Shown here piece after piece: positions 42,731-56,016 of a DNA stretch of 64,000 bases. The stretch is taken from contig NC_090964.1 in assembly GCF_040807025.1 (NCBI RefSeq), positions 7,061,214 through 7,125,213 of the forward strand, written 5' to 3'. The notes below the pieces were generated by a model. The model made no database searches. It saw only the letters and a list, made by a program, of their open reading frames with translations, and was not told the DNA's origin. The translations under genes and the position numbers were made by a program. The stretch comes from Struthio camelus (taxonomy: Eukaryota > Chordata > Aves > Struthioniformes > Struthionidae). Within the stretch, counting starts at the first letter, position 1. Every line of letters starts with the position of its first letter.

Positions 42731-45700
42731 AAGATGACAGCCTCTCTCCTAGGACAAAGAATCCAGTGCAAGGCAGTCTACCTTCTTGCTCAACAGGGAC
42801 AGCACTGAAAAAGAATATGCAGGGTAATATCTCAAGGATTAGAGGAAGCCAAGCCATCAGTTTCTCAGTGACATGGGTGGACTCAACACCCCAGACCAGG
42901 GCTGGTTCAGGTGGTCCTCCCCTAATGTACATCAGCACCTTACACAGCATGCCGTTGGCGGCACAGCCCTCTCCTCATCAGTCAGGAGCCAAGGGATTTA
43001 TACACAGTACCCACAAAGGACCCCTTGCCCTACTTGCTGTGGCAGAACACAAGTTCTTGTGTGGGGGTCTTCTACTCAGAAAATACGGCAACGCATTGAG
43101 CATAAGATGCCCTACAGTGAAAATAAGCCTGCGATACTGATTGCTGTTTTAAAGGGGTAATACATTGCATTTGTGCTTTCAGGTGCAGCTCCCACTGACA
43201 TGGAGCTCATCTCCTCCATGATGCAAAAAATTGCTCTGTTGGAACAAAACGTAAAGAAACAAGCACAGGAAATCCAATTGAAGGTAAAAATCCTGGCCCT
43301 TATAGGGCCTGTTCTGTGTCCTACTTTAACAATTCAAGCCACAGTAGCGATATACCTGCTCAGACCTAGTTTGAGCTAAAATAAGTTAATCTGTAGTCTG
43401 CTCCGTTAACTACAGAAACAACCCAACAGAGCAGTCATCTGTCCTTGGGCCGGGCGACGTGACAGTCCATTATGCGGAGCCTGCTATGGCTTTAAGAAAT
43501 GAATCTCAGCACACTTTCCCTAATATCTTTAGCTGTTTGGCTTCAGACTTTTCTTCCCTTTGCTTTCTGAAACAGCAGCTGCTCAGGTGGCAAGGTTATC
43601 CCTGAACAGGCCTCTTCGCCTAACTGCAGTTTAGAATAAATAGCATTTTTAAAGTTATGACTACAGAGATGCTGGTTCAGTTTCTAGATTTGTCACTTAC
43701 TGCGGGTCAGACTATGAACTGTGCCTAAGGGAGCACAAGGGCATGGGCCCATATATCCTACAGCTCTTGCACAGATGGACAAGGAGGGGGTAGGTAGGTC
43801 AGCATGTCCCTTATCTATTCTTGGAGCAGTGTAATTATATCCCACTTTTCATTTGAGTCTAATTAAGGTATTTATGATGAGATAACAGCCCTTCTAACCC
43901 TTATTTTGCCTATCTCTGGGTGTGGTGGGAGTGTGTGCACTACTGACTTACTCAGCCAGGACTGATTATGCAGACTGTACCTTAAGGTACTGAAAGTAGA
44001 GGAGCTAAACATGGTCATTATTTCTTCTGGTTCTGAAGGACAGGAAGATTGCTGAACTTGAGGGGAAGATGAAGACCCTTCAGAAAGGAGAAGGTAAAAA
44101 TTGCTCTGCTCTTGGCATCCTGCTCCTACTTGTGGGAGAGCCACAGAGCTCCAAACCTGTTCTCTTGCAGTACCAGGAGACCTAGCACTTCTGACCTGCC
44201 CTTGCCTTAAATCAGTTATACACACACGCTGCCATTTACCAAGGCAGATCCTTACTTCATATGTGCATCTGTTACTCTGCTTTTCTGGTGCAGCACAATA
44301 CATTATTTCCTGACCCAATTTCTTTGTGTCACTAAGTTTCCATAAGCATAGAATAACCACACAGGTACCTGACACTGGTCAGAGAAAAGAACAATAAGCA
44401 ACGTGGAATTTAAACAGACTAGAAAAACGGGGCTACTCACAGCTAAGCAAAACCAAAGTTCTACTTGGAGTCTCAAACAGTTCTTTCAGGTCCAGGTTCA
44501 CTTGTCCTGCAAGACAGCCTAGCTCCAAATTGAATCCAGCCTTGAGTGAGTCACTCCGCAGTTCTTGCTCCTCTACTCAGTTCCTTGGAAGCCAATAACC
44601 CCCTCCAGTTGAGCCCAGATGCATTTCCTATGATGGCCGAGCTACCTTATTAGCACAAAGATGTGACGGATTCTCCGTTTCCTGAGCAGAGAACAAGAAT
44701 ATACCTGTCAAAGGACACATGGGTTTTGTACCTCATCATACATTGCTCCAACCATTCAGCCTGGTTTTATGGATCCAGCTTTAGTGGACACCTGCTGATT
44801 TTTGAGTAGGTCCCTTGAGACCAAGTAAGCCAAGCAATCCCCATTGTGTAATTGCTAACAGCACCATTCACATCAGCTTACTGCAGCATAAGACCTCACC
44901 ATTATCACTCACAAGTATCTTTTAGTCTCTCCACATCTTTTTCAGAGCGCTACAAGTTGAATTGTCAGGGACAGCACATAGAGCTCATGTTCAGCTCCTG
45001 TGGCTTATGGGCTCAAGTTCATTTACGGTGCAGGCAGGTTGCTGGGGCATCTGCACTGCATGACATGGGTTATCTGCAGCTCTTCTTTAAGGCTGTGGAT
45101 AGGAAAACAAGTCTTCCCTGTCAGATGCTCCTGACTCATCCAGAGCAGAGAAACTGGAAACGAGGTGCCTTCAGCTGCAGACCCAGGTCTGGGAGATGGA
45201 GGTGAGACTCTTGCTTTGCTTACTCTAAGCTATCTGTACCTTTGGCTTGAGTTCTTCCAGTCCTGCATTCCTTGACTCTCCTCAAGCGGCTGGATTAATG
45301 GTCACAAATCTTTACCTCACCCCTCTGAAAATTAAAAATAGGTTGGATGGGAGCTAGTAGTTTTTCATACACAAATGTCTGTGCCTCCTCTGAGCTGCCT
45401 CATTTTGATTTCTAGGGCTGTCGTCTTTGCCGCTACCAGAGCTTTGGGAGACTACTATATCACTAAGGATAGTTTCATTCTGCCTTTAGTCTGCTGCTAC
45501 TACGTCAGTGAGTTTGTCTATCTGACAGGGCTAAATAACTGTACGAGGAGCCTTCCTTCACTTTCACCTCCCCTTCTGTGTCCCACAGTCACAGCTGCAT
45601 ACACTCAGGCTTCCAGTTCTAGTTTCTGAGGTTCTGGGCCTACAATACTGACTTGTGTTCTCCTCTTCTTAACACAGCGGTTTCTAAATGACTATGGTCT

Positions 45701-48700
45701 GATTTGGGTTGGAGAGAGTCATGAACAGCTGGAAGATTCAGAATCACTCAAGGATAAAGAAAAGCTGCCAGCAAGGAGCCTCTGGAAGCCAGGTAAAGCG
45801 CCAGCGCTTTGTTGAAGCAGCAGCTGTCCTAGCTCTTGCTGTATGCTTAGAGAAGGTGCAATGCTTCCTAGAGTAGATGAGCAGGTCATTAGAACTTGTG
45901 ATCCTGTGCTGGGGTCTTCGCATCAGCCCACCTCAGGGCGAGAGACATGGAACAATATAACAGAAGCTAGGCCAGGCCAAATGTTGATATGTTATATGCA
46001 TATATTTTATAAACACCATTTGAGGGAAGAAGAGAAAACCCGGTAGCTCAACCATTTGGAAGGATACCCTCATAGCAGCTGTTTTCTGAAGAGTTGATGT
46101 ACCCCTAAATGTTTGAAGCTTGATTCTGCTCTAATAAGACTGATGTAAAACGGGTGGAAAACGGAATCGGATGCTTTGTGTATATAGTAGCTGTAGTAAC
46201 TTATCCACATTGTCTTGCTCCATCAGGGAGCATTGTTTGCCTTTCCTCCCCTCAGCCATGTGAGTGGTTTAATTGGGACCTGATTGTGCTGTATGGAGTC
46301 CAAGGCTATTTGGCAATAGCTTCCTAGGAAATGCTAATGGGAAAAAAAACAATAACACTTGGGCTCTACAGCCAACGCTGCCTCCTGAACACTGTGCAAA
46401 TACTGGCTAATTAATCTTCCCCTCCCTTAGAGGCAGGAGGAGATAGGATCGGGAACGTAGCAGAAATAATTTTCCTGATTTTCAGTTCACTTACCCCTTT
46501 TTAACTGATTTCCTCCACCCCTTTTCTTCTCTCCTCTTTACCAGATCTTTGAAAAGCAGAACAGAAAAATAACAAAGGCCCTGGGCCCCACCTCTGCCTG
46601 CATCTCTACTCTCATTTCCTCTTCTCATTTCATTCTTCTGTCCCATAGCACTTTTACTGCTTCACCCTACCGAAACAAACATACTCAGCAATATCTCCCT
46701 CTGTGAGAGAGGGAACTGCTTTTGAGAGAAAAATCTGCTGGTGGCTGAGAGCAGACAGACAGCTGTGTTTACACTGGCATTTCCTCAGCAAGTCCAGCCT
46801 GGTCCATTTACCCAATCTAGACAACAGGTTACTCCCTCTGTGCATTTTTGCAGCACCATGTTAAGGGACAACACTCATTAAATTACAAGCAAACACAAGG
46901 ATCTGAATATGGTCACAGAACAGCTAGCTGTGACTTTAGCTGACTGTGGAGTTACTGTCAGCTTTTAACCAGTGGACTGTTTCCCTGCTGCCCTGCCTTT
47001 GTGGTTTTGTACACACCCATGTAAACCTGGCAGCACAGCACCGCACCGCAGCAGTGTTGCTGCACCACATTTTGCAAACATGAGAAAGGTGAAACGTTTG
47101 CAAGGCAGCAGACAGCCCCAAAAAATATTAGAATTCAAATGCACCTTGAATATGTCCCCACAGAGGTGAAAACTGCTTAGTTGGCATCTCCTTCCCCTCA
47201 TAACTCAGCTCCTTCTGCCACAGGTGAAGCAGTTGCTTCAAAACACCAGATTGATTTTGACTTAATTTTGGAAAACGTGAAGGATTTGAATGCCCTGGCT
47301 GGGGAAGGCATTTCTCAAATCGAGCACATGCCTGGGGGTGCTCGACTGAGACAGCCAGAAGCCCTCCCTCTTATGCTGTATCAAAATGGGATCATCCTGT
47401 GCAATGGACCCTTTCGGCCCTACGAGGAACCATCTACACAGGTACGGAGAAGTTTGTGGGGGAACTCAACTTACAGCCATCGTGGTATTCCTCCACCAAG
47501 TCTCAGAAGAGAATGCAATAAGAATAGGGCTTGTGAGCTCATCCCAGTCCTAAAAAGGAGCAGCTATTGAGACTTCCGAGCCTCGCCCTTATGCTCCCAT
47601 GATGCCTTGAAAGACTGTTTCCTGCTTGGTACAGTAACTTTTAGAGATGGGGAAATCTAGGTCTTCGATGCAGACTTTTCTTCACTGCAGTAACACCAAT
47701 AGGAGCAGCCCAGGAGGAATCTATTAGTCATGAGACAAACACAAAGTATGAGGAATGGTGATGAGGCTCTTATGCTTTGTTTCAGCAATGCCTACAGGAT
47801 ATCATGGATGGCTATTTCCCTTCAGAGTTGCAGACACGCTACCCCAATGGTGTTCCTTTACAGGTAGGCAGTGCAAAGCTCTCTCCATCAGCTTTTTGAA
47901 AGAAATTGCTCTCTTTGCTCCCCAAGAAAAGTGCTCAGGTTTCTTCCACTGTCAATCTGCTAGAACGTCCCCACAGCAAATGAAGTCTGAGGTTTCTGAA
48001 CACAGCTTACAAGCAGCTAAGTTCCCTGCACGTGTGTCTTGGGAAAAGGGTGGCTAGAAACAACACCTGCTAGAGCCATTACAGGAAATAAGTGACCATT
48101 TGTGCATTGGGACTGAACGCTTTCTTTACCTCCGTGAATCGTGGCTTGGAACAAGACTTCTGAGAGCATAACAGGCTTTGTAGAAGAGAAGCAGTGTGTG
48201 CAGCATCCGAGTAGCTGTGTAACAAAAAGGAGAAAAACTTCTCGAGCAGTTCCACTGGGAAAGGTTTTAAAACAGATCAGACAAATGTCTCACAAGGAAG
48301 TAGGAAAAGTTGATTTTGCCATAATCTAAATGCCTTTGGCCACCTGAGGTCCTTTTTAGGCTCCATTTGTTGATTTCTCAGAAATGGCAAAAAAAAAAAA
48401 AAAAAAAAGGCCATGTTTTCAGGCAGAAAGCAGGCAAAGAGAAAGAGCCTCACAGGACTATAATCTAGGTCTTCAAACGTATCTGGAAGAGCAGGCCCAG
48501 CCAGAGGGGTACACCTACCTACTGCCATGAAGAACGCAGGCCACAACTGCATAGGCAAATATTACTTCAGCCAAGCTGAGATAGTAGGTATGGTGGTTGG
48601 AAAGTCAGGTGAGAGAGGAAGAACTGTTGCAAGGCTGTTGGGTCTGTGGTTCCCTATAAGCCCTGCACAGCTGACCAGGACTAGAAGCCACAGAACGGTA

Positions 48701-51700
48701 CTGTAGGCTGGGGTAAGTACATACACAGAGTTCATCCAACTCTGATTTGGCCAGAGGGTGTAAAAGGGACATAAACAGAACCCAAACAGAAAGACTGTCC
48801 CTATTTTAGAGATGGGATATACCTAGAGATAGAGATACACCTCTCCCCTGCTGCTGGGGGGCCTCAGACTGGCACTCTCCCTTGTTTTGAGAGCGCGCTC
48901 TGGCAGTCCCCCCAGCTCTCATCTCTTCTCCTGCAGCACTGGCTGAGCCTAACTGCAGTGCGAGTCTGGCAGTAAATCCCTCTTCGCCCCCAACCTGCTT
49001 ACACATTACTTTCCACCTGGAGAGCACGTTCAAGTGTGGAAACTAAGACACAGAGGGAAAGGTCAGGCCAAGCACATTTCTTGCAGCTTTCCCGTGCCTG
49101 TTGAGATGGATGAATGACCACTCTGGAGTCTGCACGGGCCTTCAACGAGTTCTGGACTTCAGGAAGCAGCCAGAATTTACTTTGAGAGCCTGTAGGAGCT
49201 GAAAACATATCTCACTGAGTTTTGATAGGCGGACCAGCTTGACAGGGACTGGCTTTCTCAGTTTCATTTAGGGTTTACAACTCTTGGTTGTTCTTCCTGT
49301 GTTTTATTGTGCTCTGATGCAATGAGAACTGGTTGAGGGCAGCAGTCAGATTTGCTTATAGCAAAAAGCCTTCATTCAACAGGTCACTGACAAGAGGGAC
49401 GTGGTATTTCGGGAGAGATGCCTTCCAGGGAGTTTTCCTGGCCATGGCCAAGTGGTTGGCCATTCAAAATCAAGCGAGGTGCAGGAAACCACCGAGATCC
49501 CAGGTAAATTCTTAAACCTGCCTGGAAAATCACAGCCAAGTCCCAAGGAGGAAAATCTAAACCTTACCAGGGTGGTCCAGCTAGCAAGAAATGAACGTGT
49601 AGGGTCTCAGGAAGACAACATTTCTGAGTGAAAGCCCTCCCCCTTGTAGCCCCAGTGTTGCTTCAAAAGCTGGGAGCCAGCCAGTACACAAGGTGTCCTC
49701 TTTATCACTAAATCTTCCTAAGGAATGAGGCATGTCAAGCCTTAAAAGACCAGATCAGCAGGTTTCCCAAAACATGCTTGACACTCCTCCCCCCCAGTTC
49801 TGAAAGACCCAGCTCCTTCTAGCTTCACCTATATCATCAGCATCCAAAGATGTTGAGGGAACCACGCAGACATGGGGGAGAGTAGCCTGCAAACACCCCT
49901 TCAGTTCCCATACAAGCTCCATTTGTAAAGGTAGACATCTTTAAACAGACCCATCTTAACTGTTCCAAAAACAGCATGGTTCTTCTTCAAACTTTCATGA
50001 GAGGATATGGTATATATAGTCAGGGCACAGATTCCTCATTCTGCTTCTATACTCCCGCAGTCTGCTTAAGCAGTACCTTGCCAGATACTGTCATTGTTTG
50101 GAAAGCAAAATGCATTCAGTCATATAGACAGAAAATAGTATTAGTTTTGTGCATGTATAACCACATAATCTGTACATTTGCATTAGTCATCAGCAACAAT
50201 GTCATCATCCTATATATATGTAAACACTGTACTACTTGCTTATTGATCTCAAGGACATTCACAAATAGAAGCTGTGCTAAATGTTTCTTTTATCCAAGTG
50301 GTAATAAATAAGTGCTCAGTGACACCACACCGAAGGGAACTGATACCTACAAATACACCCTCACAAGATGAAATTTTCCAAGTTTGTAAGAATTCCCATA
50401 GCTTCATCAGCTTTCCCCATTCAGAGCAGGGCTAACCAGTTCCTGCCAGTTGCCCATCCCAGCTGTGTACTGTATTAAATAGGCTGCACAGTCACTCACT
50501 GCTTTTGTTGACAGTCAGACATTCAGTGGACCAGAAAGTGGGACAGCTTCAACAATGGAGACCAAGAAGAACCAGTCTCAGCATAGCTAGAGGAGCTTAG
50601 AGCTCTCCCTATTGGCTATTCTGGTCTCTTTTTTCACCAAATCAGCATATTCTGATGGAAAATTGTTTGTCAAAAAGGTGTCACATGGATACATTTCCCT
50701 TCTGCTCTGACAGGTCCCAAACTCTCACTGGAGCAGTTTCTGAACAAACTCCCTAAGTCCTTGATCCGTGGAGGACAAGCGATCGCTGTCCGAGACTCAA
50801 TCAGAGCAACGCTGCAGGTACGAGCGGGCCCTGTGCCCTGTCCACAACATGAGTCTGGCTGTGGTTCCTGGGGCTCAGCACCCTGTGCAGCACCTCCTCC
50901 TTGAGCCTCAGTCAGCTCTGCATAACCTCCTCCTCCCCAAAGAGGCTATACCACAGGGCACGTGGCATCTTGTCACCTAGTCCCAGGCTTTTCTAGCACT
51001 GCTTTGTCTCTGTGCAGAGCCTGCAGTGGCTGACACTCACCTATTTGCTTTCAGGGCTCTGATGGGGCGCAGAGCAGTGAAGTGATCCGAGTGGAGACAC
51101 CTAAGCTGTCTGCCCTGAAGAGGTACAGGCATGGACCCTCCGTCTCTGCCACATCAGGCTCTTATCTTCCTCCTGTTTTGTCACTGCAGGTTTTTTCAGG
51201 GAGTTGAGCAGAGAGAGTAAATGGACTTGCCTCTTTTCACTCCTTTTATCTTCCACCTTAGAAATAAAAAACAGACCAAGCTAGGTCTTTTGGGAAAGAC
51301 TGCCGAATTTTTTTTATGGTGAGCCTGCTATCATTTACATCTTTAACAAAGGCTTCTGTTGTTCAAAACATTACTTACTTACAGGTAAATACTTTTCACA
51401 ACAGCAAGCCACGGCTAAGAGTTTGAAACCATCTAAGAAGCCGTTTGGCTGTTTGCCGTCATGCTAAATAGGAGAATCCCTCCAGGAAACTGATGAGCAA
51501 GCGGAGGGTCACACGAACAGCACTTTTCCACTCAGTCTTCTGGGCAAGATAGGACCCAAATAGCTAATGAAAAAACCCCAAGCAGATTAATTTTAATCAA
51601 AAAAGTAGAGCAAAGTACTTACCCAACAGCCCTAATCTAAAATAAAAAAAGCAAAAAAAGGTCAGCAACCTTCTTTGCAAAACACTTAAGCAGTGAAAGC

Positions 51701-53423
51701 AAAGTAACAGCTTGGTCTGTGGGTCGGTCTGTTTGCCTGCAGTGAGACAGGGCTGTGCTGATCCTGTTTCAGCCTCCCCCATTTTATTTGGATCGCCCTG
51801 GCATGTCAGAATCTGTTCAACCCTACCCACTGAATAAAGCTTTCAATCTGATGGTGGCAGAGTCCTTGCTCCTCAGCTAACAAGGTTTTCTGACCTCCAG
51901 GGTGAAGACAGCTGAAGAGGCTGAGCCTCCTGCCCCAGATATCTGCACTCTCCGGATCAAATCTGAGACCGGGGAGCAGACATACGTTGTAAAGATGCTC
52001 TTCACAGAAACCATAGGGGACCTGCGCCAACACCTCACCCACACCAGGTAGGCCTAGGACTTCCGCCCCTCTGTGCTTTCTACCCCACTCTGTCAAGCCC
52101 CCAGGAAGGTTACGCAGCTGCTGTTCCCGGCCCTGGAGCTGTGTTTCAAGCAGATCAACATGAGCTGAGCAGGGCTCAGCCTTACAGTCCCAGATGCCAG
52201 GAAGAGCCAGGCATCCTCTGCTCCTTTGGCTCTTCCTAATAGCAGAGGTGCTCCCTAGGAAATACTGTCAGGTAGTCTAGAGCATTTAACATCCCACCTC
52301 TGCCAAAAAACTGACCTATCAGCAGAGATATGTCTCTTTTGTCCTCTCAAAATTCCCATCTCACCTGGCTCCATCACTGCCTTCCAGCACTTCCTTCCAG
52401 CTGCTCAGCAGCACTCACCTGACTAGTGCCAGTGTTCCCCAAGGTGTTTGTGCAGCCTGGAGACTAAGCTGCAGCCTTCAGCCTGGGTGACAGATCAGCT
52501 GTGGGACAAACCATCCTTGGCTCAGCCAGCTCTATCTCCTAACGCACTTAATGCTGCCCAAGGACTCACAAATCCTTGTGGGGGCAGTTCTAGGCTGCTG
52601 AGGGGACCCTTTTGCTCTCCCCCTTGCCCAGCTCGTGATGTGGCCTGTAGCCCTGGCCTCAGTTTGAGGCCCATGAAGAGCTCATCACTGTTGGGATGTA
52701 AGCGTGTCCTTCCCTGCTGCAGCTGTGCAGGCTGAAGCAGCTGCTCTGTGCCTCGTTGTTTGCAGTTAAGACAGGAAGCCCTTTTTCTGCTTGGTCTGTG
52801 ACTGTAAAACAGTTTCCCCCGCTCTGCTCTTACATAACTGCAGCTGGATTAGCTAGAGCATTGGAGCAAAACCTTGGGGGATCCTGTGCAGAGGAAAATT
52901 GCTGGGCTTTACAGGCTTCTACAGGCCTGAACGGGACTCTATGGGCTCATACGAGCCCGCGCTGAGCACATACAGGCCCGCACGGGCCTGCAACAGGGCC
53001 TACGAGCTTGTGCAGGCCCGTGCCAGGCTCTATGAGCCCATGCCAAGCTCATTCAGGCCCGCACTGGGCCCTACTGACTTGTACAGGCCCCCACAGACTT
53101 GCACGGGTCTGCCCCAAGCTTGTATGGGCCCGTGCCAAGCTCCACAGGCTTTTATGGGCCTGCACGGGGCTCCACAGGCTCCTACAGGCCTGTGCTGAGC
53201 TCATATAAGCCTGCGCCAAAGGGGAAAATTTGGGCTTTTCTTTCCTAGGGGTGGAGACTCCGAGTCATATGAGATCATCAGCACCTTTCCCCAGAGGGTG
53301 TACGCGGACAACTCCCAGAGCCTGCAGGACTGTGGCCTGACCCCTCATGCCTCCTTGCTGCTGCGAGAAAAGACCCCTTCCAGCAAGGGGGGACAGGGCT
53401 GCAAACACCTCAACAGCTTCTAG
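42731..53423 (+). CDS. UBXN11: UBXN11 (SOC), SEP- and UBX-domain protein
   Basis: UBXN11 is a p97/VCP-adaptor-type protein reported to bind Rnd GTPases. Exons: 42731-42823, 43183-43283, 44039-44093, 45146-45201, 45678-45792, 47224-47441, 47786-47863, 49383-49503, 50714-50817, 51055-51122, 51901-52047, 53249-53423; all phases agree, 442 residues from 42731. Features in order: basic N terminus (SLSPRTKNPVQGSLPS, similar in style to human), coiled coil (MELISSMMQKIALLEQ, RKIAELEGKMKTL, KLETRCLQLQTQVWEME), conserved YGLIWVGE, SEP domain (LQDIMDGYFPSELQTRYPNG to HGQVVG), linker helix (LEQFLNKLPKSLIRGGQ), and a C-terminal UBX beta-grasp (TLRIKSETGEQTYVVKM) whose TFPQRVY loop keeps the FPxR type of p97 contact. 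The human poly-(PG) tail is absent. The exon carrying the start codon is unresolved; exon 42731 needs a phase-1 exon before it, and an in-frame ATG at 42817 is a fallback start. Confidence 0.9.
48389..48408. repeat. A20 tract in UBXN11 intron
   Basis: Uninterrupted A run, not preceded by a recognisable SINE or LINE body. Confidence 0.7.
52900..53215. repeat. Degenerate 15/30-bp minisatellite before the last UBXN11 exon
   Basis: Some twenty diverged copies of a 15-base unit, alternating as 30-base dimers (for example TGTATGGGCCCGTGC, CAAGCTCCACAGGCT, TTTATGGGCCTGCAC, GGGGCTCCACAGGCT). Because the unit is a multiple of three, one frame stays open and gives a five-residue periodic peptide. It ends about 30 bases before the final UBXN11 acceptor. 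Confidence 0.8.
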
Positions 53424-56016
53424 CAAGACAGTTGCCATTCCAGCTGCTCCTCCTGTCAGGACTGGGCTGGTCTCTGAAAGAGGAAGGAGTTGTCTTGGGC
53501 AGTTAGCCAAATTATAACCTCTCCCCAAGCTGGGAATAGAGAGGAGAGGGTTGTCTTTCTAGATTTAGTTTCATAGCACGATTACCTGGGGCAGAGAGGA
53601 GAGCTCCGAGGCATCGGTTTGGCCTCTCCCTTCAGCAGAGGTGCCACATGCCAGGCCCAGTCCTGCTGCCTTGCAGGCAGGTATTTTCCCCCAAGACAGG
53701 TGGGCTCCTTACACACTGGGGCATTTCTGTCAGGTAGAGCTCAAACCAGAGGCCTAGTTGCTCACCTCGGTTGAAGGTTATATCGGCTGATCTCTGCTCA
53801 GGAAAGGCTGCCAGCTTTATACCAGTACCAGGCAGTTACTTAGCTGGGCTCAGGGATTCTCTAGCAGCAATCGCATCTGGGCAGGACAGACAAACAGCCA
53901 GGGTCAATCTGCTTTCCACACACAGCTGCTCCCCAGAGATTTCAACTGCACTTACACCAGGAGAGAAACAGGCTCAGTTATACGTTCACTGGTAAAGCTA
54001 AACCACAAGGCCTCAAGCCATTGTAATGCTGGGACTGAGCCAGGCTCATTTCAGCTAGGAGATCCTGCTACTGGGTTTCCTGTACGTGAACAACTCCTTC
54101 CCTTGGACAGCCCCCAGATCCAGTGGGGCTGAGGCTCACAGCCCACAGCTGTGCCGAGCCAGCACACAGCAGCGCTGAACTGGGCTGCCCTTCCTCCCCC
54201 GGCAGCCTGCTGCATCCGGGAGCTACGCTGCTGCAACAGGACACCATGTCATTGGAGAGCATAATCCCTTCGACTCTTCTTTGCTCAATCCCCAGCAAAA
54301 CATCTCCCTCCCTCTCCCATGGGCCGGGGCCGTGCTCTGTGGGCCCCTTTCCCAGCACATTCTTCCCGTTTCAGCTATGACGAGTTCCCACTTGACTCCC
54401 AGCTGATGACACTCCCACTTGCGTGAGGCAGCACCTTCTGGCAGGTTCCTTCTTAGCAGTGGCCCAGCACACGCCGCCACCCAGCCCTCATTAAAGACTC
54501 CCAAGAAGCACTTAGTAGCAGTTTCCACTTACATTAAGTTTCAAAGCAGTAGTTAGCCCTGGAAGAGGAGAAGATGCCCACAGCACTTCCTGGCTTAGCT
54601 TCACCATAACCCCTCTGACTGCAGTTGGGCTGCGCACAGCTCAAATACAGGAAATGGCCGCTAGTGTGTGCCAGCCACTTCTGCAGGCTCCCATGACCAG
54701 TGACTTGATCCCTGCAGCTGTGAGTTAGTTTTCTCCTTTTGCCAGCTGTAACAGGCATAGGAGCACACAGGGAACCCTGCTATAGGGCAGCCTTTCCCAT
54801 CGCCCCTCAGCTGTGAGCCAGTCTATACCCAACCAGGTAATTTTTGGGCTTGTCTTTTGCTCGTGTGTCTGGCTGAAGCTGTCCCTCCCCAAAACTGCTG
54901 TTCTTACTAGGCACAGGAGAGGACCACCTGAGAGAGGTTAACTGTCACTACTGAACTGTAGGATATTCTGGCAAGTCCTGCAAGCCTCTGATTAGCAACA
55001 GCGATCTAAGGAGTTAAGGTCTTTATGTCAGGCTGCAGCAATGAGTGCAACTGACTCAGCTCCTCCAAGCTGGAACTGACTCAGAATTGTTATGTAGGAT
55101 GATGTTAAGCCTGTAGTCAAAATAAAACCAATGTAAAAGAAGCCCACAAGTACCAATGTGAAAGGTACAGTAACATTTAATAGCATATTGGAAGACAACA
55201 CTGGTTATAAACTTGCTTTTTTGGCAGGAAAACAAAAATGCACTTGGTCCAGGTTGCAAAAAGCCAACTCAAAAAAGAAAGATAAGACAGCTGGAGCATC
55301 AGCTGTTTTGGAGCAGCCTTGAGCCATTAATGCTCAGGAGGGAGCCCTCACACCACATCAGAGCAGAGGGCACTAATGGAGCAGCACGAGTCCCAGTGCT
55401 AGGCCCGTCTGTCCCCACCAAAGCTGCCTGTTGAGTGACATGAGCCTTACGCTCCCAGCCCTTGCCTGCTCCATGGTGGCCAGTCAGACCCCACCTTTGT
55501 GCAGTATTTCTGCATTGAATTTAAACAAACCAAAAAAATCAACTTAGTTGCCATAATCTCTGCAGTTGAGATGAAAAGGAAGTGAGGCAGCAGGATTTAT
55601 ACTTTTAACAGCAACCATGAGGAGTGGGAAGTAACATGCAGCCCTAAGCCCTTCCCTTCTAAAGCAGAAGCTCTCCCTGTAGAGGAGAGGGCTGATGGAC
55701 AACTGCACTTCGCACAGCCCGAGAGGCTTTGCTGTTTACAGAGGCACCGGAAGCTGCGTTGTGAGCCAGGCCCAGCTTTGTTCAAAGGCGATGCACAGCG
55801 AGCATCAGACTTTCTTTGGATCCCTCTGAGATGATAGCAGGGTTAGGTGGGAGGGAATCGTAGACAGCTGCAATGATAGTTTTGGTCATGGGTTTCCCTG
55901 TGCTGGGATACAGGTCATGGTGCCAGGACAGCACTGACAACCTGGAAGTGAAGGTGGTTGAGATGAGGGCACTCAGGAATGCAGATAGAGTCCAGGACGG
56001 GAGGGGAACCCAGGGC
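53424..56016. other. Convergent 3' UTRs of UBXN11 (+) and SH3BGRL3 (-)
   Basis: No coding exon is seen. Plus-strand signals are ATTAAA at 54490-54495 and AATAAA at 55121-55126; a minus-strand ATTAAA lies at 55177-55182. If the distal signals are used, the two tail-to-tail transcripts end within about 100 bases of each other. Open frames here are short and unsupported. Confidence 0.5.
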
